NCBI GenBank assembly: GCA_003508835.1
Contig: PUFA01000081.1
Span: forward strand, 1,798,001 to 1,862,000
Origin: Eonycteris spelaea
Lineage: Eukaryota; Chordata; Mammalia; Chiroptera; Pteropodidae
Direction of reading: 5' to 3'
Length of the DNA: 64,000 bases
Notes under the pieces: generated by a model
Told to the model about the DNA's origin: nothing
The model's database searches: none
The model's input: the letters and a program-made list of their open reading frames with translations, nothing else
In this document: positions 22,925-36,249 of the stretch, piece after piece
Layout of the letters: the number at the start of each line of letters is the position of its first letter
Position numbering within the stretch: position 1 is the stretch's first letter
Made by a program: the position numbers and the translations under genes

Positions 22925-23320
22925 TTTTACTTTATTATGGCGACATTGGTTAATAAAATTATATAGGTTTCAAGTGTACAATTCTATAATACATCATTTG
23001 TATAATGCATTTTGTTCACCACCTAAAGTCAATCTCCTTCTGTCATGATATATTTGACCCTGTTTACCCTTATCTACCTCTTGGTAACTACTATATGGTT
23101 GTCTGTGCCTAAGTTTTTGTTTGTTTGTCTTGTTCATTTATTGCTTTCAGTTTTATAACCCATATGCAAGTAAAATCATATGATTCTCAACTTTTTCTGC
23201 CTGACTTATTTTGCTTAGCATGATATTCTCAAGAGCCATCCACATTGTCACAAATGGCGATATTTCATCTTTTCTTATGGCTGAGTAGTATTCCATGCAT
23301 ATATGTACCACATTTGAAGC
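22925..23320 (-). mobile_element. LINE-1 3' end, laurasiatherian-like type
   Basis: Reverse-oriented L1 terminus: ATTGGTTAATAAAATTATAT, AGGTTTCAAGTGTACAATTC, TTCACCACCTAAAGTCAATC, TTTGTTTGTTTGTCTTGTTC, TGACTTATTTTGCTTAGC and GCTGAGTAGTATTCCATGC. This is the younger-looking L1 3' UTR style familiar from bats, carnivores and horses rather than primates. Confidence 0.8.
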
Positions 23321-23934
23321 CAATTTTTGAATGATCTACCCTCAATTTCTCATTCTAGGTCAGCTTTCCAAATGTCAAAGGGCAACCCTCCCACTATTCA
23401 ATAAGGCTACACTTTGGAAAATAAACCAATTTTAAAATAAAATAAATAAAAATAAGTTAGGTTGGTAAATGATCTGTTTGTACACACACACACATTCTGA
23501 AGGCAAATATAAGTGTGAATGTGATTAGCCACTGTTGTAAGTGCTCATTGTCAATAGTTCTCTGTCTCTCTTAGTATGGACTAGAGTATGCAGTAAAAAC
23601 TGATCATAACTTCTTATTGAAAAAAGAGGAACCCTTCATTGATGACCATTTCATTCAATCACGATTTTGCACCTACACATTTTCTATTACGTACGTTGGT
23701 GAGGAGTTGATTCCTCATCATGATACTAACCTAGTTATTCAATTACTCTAAATGGTTAAATAATAATGGTCAGTTTTTCTAAAGTAGATTTAAATAATCA
23801 TATATTTAAGAAGAAATTTTTGAAGTTAAGAAGCATCTCAAACTAATTTGAATAATTAAAATCATTTGACAAAGTTGTTCTTTAGGACATAAATTAAACT
23901 GGCAATAATATTTAATCGAAATCTTAGAAACCCT

Positions 23935-24290
23935 TGTAAATTTTAATCTTAAGGATTTATCTTAGAGAAACAATCATGAGCACAAAAATATTTTGCTATA
24001 AAAACATTTATTATAATGTCATCTAATAGAAAAAGTAAGAAGCCACTTAATGCCTAAAAATAGGGTATTGATTAAATAAATTATAGCTGGTTCATGTACT
24101 ATTAGCCTGCTATTTAAAATGATGCTGATGGTACCTTAACTACAAAAATAATCCCAATGATTAAAAAAACAACTTATATAATGTGTATTCATATAACAAT
24201 CCAATGCTTTAAAACAGCTATTACCTGTGAAAACATATAAAAAACAAAAATCTCTCAAATATATTTATTGTTAGTGAGATTGCTTTGGGT
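23935..24290 (+). mobile_element. LINE-1 (old L1M type) 3' fragment
   Basis: AAGGATTTATCTTAGAGAAA, AGAAGCCACTTAATGCC, GATTAAATAAATTATAGCTG and GCCTGCTATTTAAAATGATG follow the order of a very old L1 3' region. Confidence 0.55.
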
Positions 24291-24529
24291 TTTTCCTCCT
24301 CTCTTCTTCATTCAATCATTTCTTTTAAATTTTAGAAGCAATGTGTGAACATAGTTTTTAAAAGACTTTAACCAGTACAGAAAAGTAAAAAATGAGATAT
24401 GAAGTCTTCCTTCTCTCCAAAGAAAATGACTTTTAATAATTTTTGTTTTTAGTTATTTTTGTGATTATCATTGTAACTCTAAATAGCATATTTATGTTTC
24501 TACTTTATTATTTGTTTAGTCATCAGCTT

Positions 24530-24660
24530 AGCCATTTTTTACAGTACCCTTACTGTGTGCAGGCACGATTCCAAATGCTGAGGGTGTAAGAGGGTGCGAA
24601 GCGGCCTGTGCTCTTGTGGAGTTTCCTGTCTAATGGATTTATTAACTTCACTCTCCAGTG
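24530..24660 (-). mobile_element. L2 fragment
   Basis: CCCTTACTGTGTGCAGGCAC, TTCCAAATGCTGAGGGTG and TGTGCTCTTGTGGAGTTTCC resemble the reverse-complemented L2 tail. Confidence 0.5.
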
Positions 24661-25639
24661 CTGCTTTATCCAGTATCCTTGGACATACCACAATGAAGGT
24701 TACTTTCAAATTTGTGCACTTACCCTCCCTTTTACACTCTCTCCACTTCAAATATGAATATTTGCAAGTATATAACAATCTTTACATTGTCAGGGTTTAT
24801 GTTTACATTTTATTTTATAAGTTATCCTTCCAGGCTTTATCTACAGTTTACTTATAAAAGTTGAGACCTGAAAGTCATATTTACAATAATGGGTGGTTAC
24901 ATACCTATTATGATCAGTCTCTGTGAAACCATAAAGGATGTGTGGATCCATAGAGACAACATAGACTTCGAGCTCTATGGACCCAGCCTTTTTCCCCTCT
25001 GAGAAAAATTATTTAAAAAAAAAAAAGATTTTTTAAAATCTACAATCTCATTTTCATTAAAACTTGCAGGCAGATATAGCCTGCAGACTACAAAATCTAA
25101 GTAAAGACTGTCCTCAGCTGCACTGAGGATAGGACAGAAGAGCAGAGAGAGAAAAGGGATCTGGCGTTAGCAGACTCTGAAATCACAACTGCCTGAGAGT
25201 TAAGGGCTCTTCCTAAATGTAGATGCTCCATCCCTGTGGCAACAATGGATATGGAACTTAAGTTAAATAAAATTGGAGGAGGAGGCCCTCCAAGACCAAG
25301 ATGGTTCCTTGAAGCAAAGGAGATGGTACTACACAAGGAATCACACAGTCCTGTTAAATTGAATAGTCTGTCATTATGGCAGCAGAAAAAAAGAAAGTTT
25401 TTGAGTTGTGAAGGATAACTCAGCTTATCCCCCTATCTCCTACCCATATACACATATGTGAAGCTCCTGCAAATAGTTATTGATCTAGAAAAATCAACTA
25501 ATTCAAAGATGAGTGAAAAGAAGAAAGAAGAGCAAGGGGAAGAAGATGAAGATGGAAGAGGAGGAGGAAAAGAAGAAATAATCCCTCCAACATCAGTATA
25601 AATTGCCTACTCTTTAAAATGTAAAAGATATAAATAAAT

Positions 25640-26480
25640 AAAATGTAAAAAAAGCAAAACTCATCAAAGAACAAAGAACGCTCACCAGAAAAATGTTTCC
25701 ATAGAGCAGACAAAAATCATAACTGAATATTTCACCATGAACTTTAAATTCATAAGAAGCAATCCCCTCAACGACGGAAGATCACAACAAGAAATAAAAG
25801 AACTTGGGGAAAAGATGATGAAGTCAACAGGAGGGGATGAAACATAAGCTTGCAGAGTTCAGGAAAGAATTAGACTAAAAAGATAAAATCAACAAAGAAA
25901 TAAAGTAAAATTGGAAGGGACACAGAGGAGAATATATACTGCAGAAAATGAAATAAGGGACATAGAAAACAAAGTATTAAAGCAAACAAAATAAAATATA
26001 AATGAAGAGTTAAACATTAGCTAGAATATGAAACATTAAAGACAGGCCAAGGTGATCCAACACATGCACGACTTAAGTCTTCAAAGAAGAAACAAGGCAA
26101 TAAAAATAGAACAAATGTTTAAAGATATAATTCAAGAAAACGTCATGCAAATATAAGAAAACCTGAATCTACACATAGGTATAGGGCATACTGTATAGTA
26201 AGAAAAGCTTACCTGAATGGTTAGCTTTAAGATACATTCGAAAAAGAAATTGGGTCTTAAAGATAAAGAAAGTATCCTTAGATAGTTAAGGAAAATATCA
26301 AGCTGCTTATAAGGGGGGATGTCAAGCTGGCATCAGATAACTCTAGAACAATATTTAAGGCCAAAATATAATAGAGCAATTCCTGTAAGATTCTCAAGGA
26401 AAAGGTATGGGTCAACCAAACTGACTTTCTAATGTAAAGGTTATGTACAAACAGTCGTGAACAAGGAAAATCTCAGAGAA
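25640..26480 (+). mobile_element. HAL1/L1M ORF1-side fragment
   Basis: AGAAATAAAAGAACTTGGGG, ATATAAATGAAGAGTTAAAC, AAGGTGATCCAACACATGC, GGCAATAAAAATAGAACAAA and GGGTCAACCAAACTGACTT follow the ORF1 end of HAL1/L1M elements. Frames are destroyed by many stops. Confidence 0.65.
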
Positions 26481-26519
26481 TGCTATATACATGATACCAG
26501 ATAAAGTTTAAAAAATTAA

Positions 26520-26900
26520 TTATTAGAAACATTATAACAAAATTACAAAGAAAGCATACACACCAAACAAAAAAAGCTACAGCCCGATCTCACATATGAA
26601 TGGTGATACAAATCTACAAATTACATATTAACAAACAATCCAGAAACACATGAAGAGTCACAAGATGAAATGCCAGCTAATTCCTCATCATTTAACATTA
26701 TACATAAAGTACTAGCCAATGTAATTTGATAATTGAAGGGAAAAAAGAAAACTAAAGGCATCGAGATTGGAAAAAAGAGATAAAAATATCAGAAGACAAT
26801 CTGGGCATCTGGAAAATTAAATAGAATCAACTGACAAACTAGTGTGAGAATTCAAAAGGTATTGGAGTACCAAAATTATACATAGAAATTAACAGCCTTC
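26520..26900 (+). mobile_element. LINE-1 ORF2 fragment (decayed)
   Basis: Contains AGTACTAGCCAATGTAATTT, GAAAACTAAAGGCATCGAG and ATTGGAAAAAAGAGATAAAA, which match the reverse-transcriptase-side region of L1 ORF2 in order. No open frame remains. Confidence 0.65.
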
Positions 26901-26912
26901 GTGTGCGCGCGC

Positions 26913-26973
<61 letters not shown>

Positions 26974-26974
26974 C
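26901..26974. repeat. (GC)n(TG)n(AG)n compound microsatellite
   Basis: GTGTGCGCGCGCGCG, then about 20 TG units, then about eight AG units. The first 57 bp alternate strictly between purine and pyrimidine. Confidence 0.95.
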
Positions 26975-27819
26975 GCAAGCACGCTGGTGTTGAGACAGTT
27001 GGATATCTATCTGGAAATTTTGAATTTGGTTTCATAGCACACACCAGGATAAACTTTCTTTAAATCTAAGACCTAAGTATAAATAAACAATTTCCTTTCC
27101 CCAATAGATATACCAAAAATGTACTAGAAGAAAACATGAGATAATTCTTTTTTAACTTGTAATAGGAAAAACCTAATAATGACTTAAAATCTAGAAGTCA
27201 TAGAAAAGTTACACTACATCATTTAAACCACATAGAGTAGGGTTAATAAAACATATTTAAGGAAAGTCAAATGACAAATGACAGACTTCCACTTCTTGCC
27301 AGAGGATAGAAAGTTGCAAAAGATCATCACTCTCACCTTAAAAATGAGAACAAGTTGGATAAACTACAAAATTTTTGACAAGAGAGACAGGTACAGAAGA
27401 AATACATCATACATGAAAATAAAAGAGAAACCAGCTCAACTTTTAATGGGAATTAGCATGATAGATTAGAATTCCAAGGACCTCAGCCATAGAGCAAGTC
27501 TTCACTCACCTGTTTACTGTTTCCCACAGTTCTTCACTGAATGCATGGGGTAATGTACTAAGGGTGGGGGACAAGGCAAAGTTGCTAAGAAAGGTCCCCT
27601 CAAGGTCAATATGGTCTTCTTTAGTGCAAGACGGGAACCTTCCCCAAGTACAAGGTAGCAGCCTGCCAAAGACTGAGGACAGAGCAAATAGGTCTGATAA
27701 ATCTCTTTAAAGGACTCAACCATTCAGCTACCCTCCAAAGTTTAAGGGTCAGATAAGAAGGCTTAGGTAGTCGAGAGAAGAAAGAAATACATGTGGAGCC
27801 TACAGTTAAATGAATGATA

Positions 27820-30495
27820 AAGGGATATTATGAACAACTTTATGCCACCAAACTCAACAGCTTAAATTAAAGATTTAAATTTCTTTAAAAACACAACTTC
27901 GCACAAAACTGACGTAAGAAGAAATAGCAAATCTAAAGGCTCTGGCTCTATTAAATAAATTTAATTTTTAATAAAAACAGAAAAATAAAAAACTCTATGT
28001 TTGAATTGCTTCACAGTAAATTCTATCAAACACTTAAGATAGAAATAATTCCAGTCACAAACACTTTAAGAAAATAGACAAGGAAAGACAATCGCCACCT
28101 CATTTGATGAGCCCAGCATAACCCTGGTACAAAAACCTGACAAGGTCACTACAAAGAAAGAAGACTGGAGATAACTATCTCTTATAAACATAGATGCAAA
28201 AATCCTTAACGAAATATTAGCAAGTTAAATCCAGCAAATATATAAAAAGGATAATACATCATAACCAACAAAGATTTCATTTTTTGAAAAATAACACGAA
28301 CACAAGCTGTTTCATCTTAAAACAATGCAATTCACCACATTAACAGAAAAAAGAGAAAAAAGAGTGAATGTCTTAATAGATGCAAAATAAAATCAACAAA
28401 ATTCAACATAAATTCAAGATTTTTAAAAAAGCTCAAAAGCAGGAATAAAAGGAAACTTTCTCAATCTTATGAAGATCATCTCCCAAAAACAACTATAGAT
28501 AACATATTAATGGTGAAATATCAAACACTTTCCCCCTGTAGGTGGGAATAAGGCAAGAATGTCCACACTCATTACTTCTATTTAACACTGTACTGGAATT
28601 CTTAAGCAGAGCAATGAAGCAAGAAAAATATTGGAAAGGAAAAAGTAAAATTTTTAAGATCTGCATATGACATAGTTGTATACATAGAAAACCCTACAAA
28701 ATCTACAAATATATATATATATACACACACAAACAAAAAAACTACTAAAACTAATACATGAACTTAGCAAGATCACAGATGCAAAGTCAATATATAAAAA
28801 TAAATTGCATTTCTATATAGTAACAACAAACAATTAAAAACAAAATTGGAAAAATAATACAAATAGCCAGGAATAAATCAAAGAAAAGATGTATAAATCC
28901 TCTATACTGAAAACAGCAAGACATTCTCGTGAGAAATTATAGAAGGCTTTCTAAAGAGTTAAACAATTAATATTATTAAGACATCCATTTCCCAAAGTTA
29001 ATCTCTTAATTCATTATAGGCCCAATCAAAATTTCAAAAGATATTTTTATAGAAGTTGAAAAGTTGATTCTAAGAATGCAAATAAAAAGAACCTGGAATA
29101 GACAAAATGATCTTGAAAAAGAACAAAGTTGGAGGACTTAACATCATCCAACTTTATGATATAGTACATTACCAAGATAATGTTGTATTGATGTAGGTAC
29201 AGACATAAAGATAAATAGAAGACCCATACTTATAATGTCAATTGATTTTCAACAAAGATCCCAAGGTAATTCAATGGGAAAAAAGAATTTGGACAATTGA
29301 AATCCATACAGAAAAAAATAAACTTCAGCCCTTGCATATCACTGTACACAAAAATGACTCAAATGGATTATAGATAAAGCCTAAAAGCTGAAACTATAGA
29401 ACTCCTAAAATAAAATATGAGAAAAACCCTTATTACTCCAGTGAAGGCAAAGATTACTTTATGCACACAATAAACACCAACTGGAAAAGAAGAAAATGAT
29501 AATTTGGGCTTCATCAAATTAAAAACACCAACTCTTTGAAAGACACTTTCAAAAATGAAAAGACAATATTTAACAGAAGATTTGCATCTGGAATATATAA
29601 AGAATTTCTACAACTCAATATTAAGAAGGTACACAATTTAAAAATAAAATATTTAAATGAATACTTCACAAACGAATATTTATGGATGGTGAAAAACACA
29701 TGAAATTATGTTCATCATCATTATCGAATGGAAAAAACAAGTTTAAAACTATAATGAGATACCACTACACACCCACTAAAGTAGTTAAAATTTTAAAGCC
29801 AAACAGTATTAACTGTTGGTGAGAATGTGGAGCAAGTGGAACTCTCATATATTACTGATGTGAGTGTGAAAGAATACAATCATTTTGGAAAACACTTAGG
29901 CAATTTCTTATACACATAGACCTTCCCTATAACCCAGTAATTCCTGGGTATTTACTTAAGAAAAATGAAAACACATGCTTATGAATTATATGTGCATGTT
30001 CCTAGCTCCAAACTGAAAACAACCCAACTGTCTATTAACAGGTCATTGGTTAAACAAATAGTAGTATATTCATATAATGGAATACTACTTAGCACTAAAA
30101 ATGAATTACATGCAACAATCAACATGAATGAGCCTCAAAAACATTATGCTTGAAATCATTCTAAACGAAATAAGCCAGACAGAAAAAGTTCAAAATCACA
30201 TGTTATCACTTATATGTGAGATTTAAACCTAAAAGCAACAAATGAACAAGACAAGCAAACAGAAACTCATAGACATAGACTATAGATTAGTAGTTATCAG
30301 AGGGTAGAGGGTGAGGGGAAGGGGGAGGTAGATGGGGTAAAATGGGTCAAATAGTGGTGGCAGAAAGAAATCTAACTATGGGAAGTGAATACACAGTTTA
30401 ATTATATGTATGCCTTATTGTTAAAGTGTACACTGAAACTTATTGGATTTCATAACCAATGTCACTGTAAAAAATAAATTTTAAAAAAATTATTC
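27820..30495 (+). mobile_element. LINE-1 3' portion with decayed ORF2 and 3' UTR
   Basis: About 2.7 kb of L1 in forward orientation, the largest element in the window. In order: AACAACTTTATGCCACCAAA, CAGCATAACCCTGGTACAAA, AACATAGATGCAAAAATCC (RT region), ATTCACCACATTAACAG, TAATGGTGAAATATCAAACA, CATAGAAAACCCTACAAAAT, GGAATACTACTTAGCAC, the 3' UTR block CAGAGGGTAGAGGGTGAGG and a terminal AATAAATTTTAAAAAAATT. Stops and frameshifts throughout rule out activity. Confidence 0.88.
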
Positions 30496-30999
30496 ATATA
30501 ACCAAAAAATATATATGTATTATGCTTGGGTGAAAGAAGCTGGGTAAAAAAGAGTATATGCTATAATGATTGTAAAATATCTGAAGTCCAAAAACAGATG
30601 AAAACCAATCTATGGTGACAAATGGAAAAACGCTTGCCCAGTTGGAAGGCACTGTGTAATTGTCAGAAAGCACACAAAGACACTTTCTGGGGTGATGCAA
30701 ATGTTCCACATTTTGTTTTGGGTAGTGTTTGCACAAGTGAATACTATCATCAAAACTCATAAAAACTAAGCACTTAAGATCTGTGCATCTTATTGTATGT
30801 AAGTTATGCTTTAGTTTTTTTTTAAAAAAAAAAAAACTACAGTTATTAGATTCTTGTACCACATTTTGCCTAGCAATGATACTGTTGTTTCAAGAGATGG
30901 TGATGAACTACCTTGCATAGTGATTACTGCCTTTTTGTATTATAACTATTTGCAACTATAAAACCCTCATAAATGTGATTAATTGCAATAATGAAGTTG

Positions 31000-31800
31000 T
31001 GAAACACTTTGAAAATGACAACTGGTAGACTGGGGATAATATTTCAACTCATTTCTCAGACAAAGGGCTAATCACCCTTACGTATAAGAATTCTTAAAAA
31101 TGTATTTTAAAATACCATAAGTTATCAAAGTAAAGACAGCTTTATTCTAGGAGTGCTTTCCTCACAAGTGCATTCTACTCTTGCGTGTAGCCACTTTTCC
31201 TGTTTCTAGTTTCATTTCAATGTCTAATGGTGGTCTGTAAAAAGGGAGAGAGAGAATGAGGAAGAGATCTGGAAGAGAAGGATGGGGGAAGGAGGGAAGG
31301 AGGTGGAGAGGGAAGATGGACACATATCTATGCTCAGAAAAACTGCTGTATAGTATATACCAACATATTCATAACAGGGAGTGAAATTATGGGAAATGTT
31401 TTTAATGGATCATCTTTATTTTCTACAATGACCATATATTACTTTCTGCTCATTTATAGGAAACCCTATCATGCAAATGAGAACTATTTCTGGTGAACCT
31501 ATTATACTTACAAGTACTTTAAATAATTTTCATGAAGTTCAATTTATGAGTTGAAATTTTATTCCTTCAACAGGCAATGCTTTTATTATTCATTTATCCC
31601 CACCCACCCACAGAACATGGATGAATTAAGAGAGCTTCGTGAACTTGTACTTATAAATGCTGCATAATTTTATATTCCAACAGCAGAGGATATTTTTTAA
31701 AGCTAATTTAAATCTACCTAACATATTTGGAGTTTTCTTCCCATCAGAGATGGTGACCATATTGGTTTCTTAAAATAGATGTAGAAAAGGAATCCACTGA
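31000..31800. other. Intergenic, nothing recognised
   Basis: Ordinary AT-rich sequence with a purine-rich GAGAG/GGAAGG patch near 31245-31320. No gene or clear repeat. Confidence 0.45.
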
Positions 31801-32270
31801 CAATTTGTCTTTTAAAAAAAGTCTTTATATTTCAAACACATAAAAACAGAGACTTGTTTAGTAAACATTGTATAACCATAACCTAGAGTTAAAAATATTT
31901 TGCTATATTTGCTTTATCTTTTTAAAAATAAATTAGACATTATGACTTTTCTTCCCTAAGCATTTCAGCATACATTTCTAAAAAATAAAGATATCTTCTT
32001 ACATATCCAAAAAAACTATTTTTACACCTAACAAAATTAAATGTAATCTTATACCATCTAATACCTAGACCATATTCAAATTTCCCTCAATTTATCCCCA
32101 AAATGTATCTCTGCAGCTATTTGTTCAAACTAGGATCCACATAAGTTCCAACTGACAATTTCATTTCTACAATCTGTCTTTTTAGATCTAGAACAGTTTC
32201 CATAATCAACATCACATTTTTCTTTTTTCTTTTTATTAATGTTATTGACTTAAAGAAACTTGGTAAGCTG
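31800..32270. mobile_element. LINE-1-like ancient fragment
   Basis: Contains TTTTGCTATATTTGCTTTAT, CTAAGCATTTCAGCATAC, ACACCTAACAAAATTAAATG and TCAAATTTCCCTCAATTTAT, a common old L1M-associated block that I know by sight but cannot assign to a subfamily. Orientation uncertain. Confidence 0.5.
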
Positions 32271-33129
32271 TTTATAAAGTGTTTTCTAGTAATTTAAAGA
32301 ATAATTTCAGAAAACTGCCAAAGAACTCATAGCAAAAATCACAGTCTAAACTCAACATCAGATTCGCACTTTAACATCTAAATTTTACAAATCTTGATCT
32401 TGGATATCGAGAATGTAATAGGGAAAGGAAATATTAGAAAAGTGTCTTAAAACTAGCATAGAAGTAGACTGATCTAGATTTCCTTATTTTTATTTTATTT
32501 ATTTTTATTTTTGTTATTAATGCCCTGATTTTGAGAAGAAAGCCATCTTGCCTTTCAAACCTCTAAACCCGGTAGAGACATCACAATTCCCTTCTGGCCT
32601 GGAGGAACATAAGCTTAATGTAGCTTACAGGAAACCTGATTTCAGCTAGCTTTAACACCCCAGAAGGAGTTAAAATGTGAAAGAACAGCACTTTCTTTCT
32701 TAGGAGGCCCATCTCATCACAGACAACAGGGGTAAGAGAAAACATTTTAAGCTAATGATGTTTACAGCTAACCAGATCTGGTTGAAGAGATTCATTGGAC
32801 TCCAGTTTCTAAGTCTCGTTTCTTATAAGGTTCATTTATCTTAGAATGCTCAACCACCACAAGTACCCTGCTTCACATTTCTCTGAATATTAAGCTAGAC
32901 AATGAATTCTTCTCCCAGCTGGTTAACTATCTTGAACCCCCCAGGCTGCTACAGTATTATGTGTTAATTCAACTGCATTACAAATTCTCTACAGAAAACA
33001 ACAACAAAAGAGACAAATATTAGGCATAATGAAAAGAATGTTGCTAGGGAGATTTTTATATGATGCAACCAAGAAAGTCCTCCATGTATAGAAAAAATAA
33101 TTCATAAATCACTCAACATATAATAAATG

Positions 33130-33400
33130 AACATCTGCTGACTGGCTCACACCCCATCCCTACACTGACCTGGAAGAAGGTATGGCTTTCCTTGCCAGGC
33201 CTGGGTCATGTGCCCAGCCCTGAGGTCAGCAGTGTATTAACTTCATCCAGACCTAAATCAAAGTGGTGAACAGAGCTTTCTCCAAAGAAAACCAGAGAAC
33301 AGCTACCAGCAAAAGGGGAATGGATCCTGGGTAGGCAAAACCAACAGACAGACATCCATAGAACCAGGAATAATGAAAATAGAGTTCCATAGACATATAG
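33130..33400. mobile_element. Unclassified ancient repeat related to 50995-51440
   Basis: CCAGGCCTGGGTCATGTGCC, GAACAGCTACCAGCAAAAG and GGATCCTGGGTAGGCAAAAC match a frequently seen mammalian repeat whose name I cannot give with confidence. The same theme (GGCTTAGGTCATGTGCCCAT) occurs at about 51357. Confidence 0.45.
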
Positions 33401-33760
33401 AAGGGGTCATAATTGGTGTGTGCCCCTCCTTGCATTTGCATGCCCAGGTCCCTAATACTTCTTAAGTAACTAGGCTTGGTGCTTCTCCCAATGGCATCCC
33501 ATCCTCTTAGGACTATAGGTACATTGGGTTTGCTTCCTCATATATTTCCTCTCCAGGCAGAACCTTATCTCCAGCTAAATGCATTTTATGAAACCCTTAA
33601 TGAAAAGAGTGTTTTGGTCCTAATCCCTAGAAATACATTATAGTTCAGCTATCTAGGCTATTGCATCCAGCCTTAGTGGGAGAAATCGTTCATTTCTTGA
33701 TTCAGTTCTTATAGATGTTTGGAGGCAACCTAAGAAGCAGTTATTTACTTTTTCAGTGAA

Positions 33761-33857
33761 AGATGAAATGAAGGCAGGGAGGTTGGGTTTTTTTAAAGAT
33801 AAGTTTTAGTTTTTAATGAAAAGATGAAATGAAAGGCAGGGAGGTTGGGTTTTTTTT
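33761..33857. repeat. Two-copy tandem duplication, 61-bp period
   Basis: AGATGAAATGAAGGCAGGG followed by AGGTTGGGTTTTTTT occurs at 33761 and again at 33822 with one extra A and one extra T. The second unit is incomplete. Confidence 0.85.
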
Positions 33858-33899
33858 AACCCCTATACATGCCTAACCTTCTCCATTATCAACATCACT

Positions 33900-35000
33900 C
33901 ACCAGAGTGGTACAGTTGTTACAAAGAATGAACCTACCTTGACACATCATAATCACCCAAAGTCCATAGTTTACCTTAGGGTTCACTGTTGGTGTTGTAT
34001 ATTCTATAGGTTTGGACAAAAGTGTAGTGACATATATCTATCATTATATTATCATACAGAGCGTTTTCACTGCCCTAAAAATTCTCTGTGCTCGGCCTAT
34101 TCATCTCTCCTCTCCTCCCCAAAAGTCCCCATGGAAGAGTTTTCAAACCATTATACACATTTACCTTTCTAGTAAAAAGATGCCTCTCTGTGCTTTCCTA
34201 GCCCAATCAGGTTGCTTGGTTATGCCTTATAGTTTTTCTTTCCTTCTCTTCCCTTCTGCAAGCAGCTCAGAAGCAGAGGGGAAACCCAGTAAACATGGGC
34301 ATAAGAAAACACCAAGGTTCCTCTGGTTCTCCCGGAGCCACTTCCAGTGAGGGCCACGTGTGTGCTGAGAGCTATATAGCAAATACTGATGGACAATAAA
34401 TTAAATAAAAGTAAAATGACTAACATTTGCAAGTGCCTTTACGTTTATACAAAATATTTGTGGAAACATGTCTTTCCACTTTGGAGATTCTGCTAATCCA
34501 TCACCATGACACTAATGCTGCAAGAAGCAAATCCGTCAAGCAGCAGTGACCATTACTTTTTAATAGACCATCCATTTTCAGCAATCACACTAACAAAATC
34601 AGGACATAGCCTGGTCTGCTTGCAGGAGATGCAAACTCAAAGATGCTTCACAAATGCTCCACTACACACACAGAGGGCTTGCTCGCAGGTAGTCTAGGTG
34701 CAGAACAGGAAAGGAATGTCAAGGGAACATCCGACAGGTAGATTCTTTGAGAGCCTGGCAAACATCTGTGTGGTGCCTGAACACTGGTGCTGAGTTTGTC
34801 TTTTTTTTCAGTAAAGCTGTTCTCTCTCTTTGTACAGAAAAGCTCTGCTCAAGGCCTCGGTGTATGGTCTTTGCTTTCAGATTATATAAGATGCTAAAAC
34901 ACATGATCTGGATCATGCAGGCCAGAGTATGATTTTAAAACTATTTACCAAAAGACACTAAGAGACCTGGGGGCCTGTTTGGTTAAGTTTCTGGCGTATT
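33900..35000. other. Intergenic, nothing recognised
   Basis: No recognised gene or repeat. The 112-codon frame at 34012-34350 and its neighbours have no familiar motif and overlap frames on the other strand. Confidence 0.45.
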
Positions 35001-35009
35001 TTTTACTAT

Positions 35010-35190
35010 AGTAGCACATAATTCATTCATTCATTTAATTGATGAGTACCTCTTAGATGGTGGAAACTATACTTGACGTTATAGAATATGAATATTCATA
35101 AGCATGGTCCCTGCTCTCAAATGAGGGGGAAAGGTACAATTGGCCATGCTAAATATCAGAACTAATTAAGTGCAAAGGCAGATGTATGAG
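35010..35190 (-). mobile_element. L2 3' end fragment
   Basis: Begins ATTCATTCATTCATTTAATT, continues with a GAGTACCTCTTAGATGG segment and CATGGTCCCTGCTCTCAAAT, the reverse complement of an L2 terminus. Confidence 0.6.
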
Positions 35191-35309
35191 TAAGAAGAAT
35201 ATAGAAATAAGTGATTTATGAAGCTTCATGTGAATCCAGAAAAATATCAGGGAGGGGATTTTTTGGACCTTGACTTTGAAGAATCTAAGAGTTATTATTA
35301 TTATTATTA

Positions 35310-35500
35310 TTTATTTTATTGCTTTACTTCAAAAGTAATGTGTTTGCATTACAGAAAATATACAGAAGCAAAAACTCAATAATCTTACCACTCAAATATA
35401 ACTAGCATTGATATTCCTTTTTTTCCCCTAGGAATATGTATTTTTCACAAAAATGTAATCATATTTCATGATTTGATTTGTAATCTGCTTAACGTGCTGT
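35310..35500. mobile_element. Old LINE-1-like fragment
   Basis: CAAAAGTAATGTGTTTGC, AGAAAATATACAGAAGCAAA and TAATCTTACCACTCAAATAT resemble a common block from old L1 3' regions. It is preceded by an ATT microsatellite (35290-35315). Confidence 0.4.
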
Positions 35501-36249
35501 GTGCATATGTGTGTGCGTGCATGTGTGTTGTAATATTACAACAGAAGTTCTCTTATCTGACATAATCAGAAGTACCAGAGAGTTGTTCAATAGAGAAAAA
35601 TCAATCAGTGGGACGAATTATCAGTATAGTAAAAACCAATGCCTAAAACAGCTTATTTCATCTTACAGTCATGTGCCTTCATTCACCACTCTTCTGATGC
35701 AGGGCCCCAGCCCTTTCCATAGGGTGTGACACTGATGAGGGAATGCCAGGTCAGCAATCCTGTATAAGTTGTCTTCCTAATGCATTATGTACAATTTCTA
35801 GCTCCAATTTTTTACATGGAGGAAGAATTTAGAGATATTTACCAGAGCAATGCGATTGCTAAAATGTTCTAGACCTTTACAACTTTTTTCTGGTCTTCTA
35901 GTTGCCTCACCCACCTAATTCCGTAGTTTTTTAGTGACTAATATTTACCCAGTCATTTCAAAGCATTCAATTACATCTTCATAGAAAACAGACCCTCTTC
36001 ATGTTCACTCTCTTACATCCCAGTTAACATAACACTTAAACATATATAAATATGTCATTATAACTACCACTACAACTAGCCAACAGCAGGTTTGGGAGCA
36101 AAGGACTCAACTAGCAGAAAAAGACAGGAGTACTTCTGATTCACCAGCAGCAAAAGTATTCAGGTGCCGTGGGCTTCACACATGGAATCTATCAAGCCCA
36201 GCAAGTTGGGTAAAGTTTCTTTTATGTCTGACAATCCCCTCTCTATGTC

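Noticed and set aside
25640..30495. Intact LINE-1 able to move
   Set aside because: The order of L1 segments is recognisable, but there are frequent stops and frameshifts and no long ORF1 or ORF2 remains.
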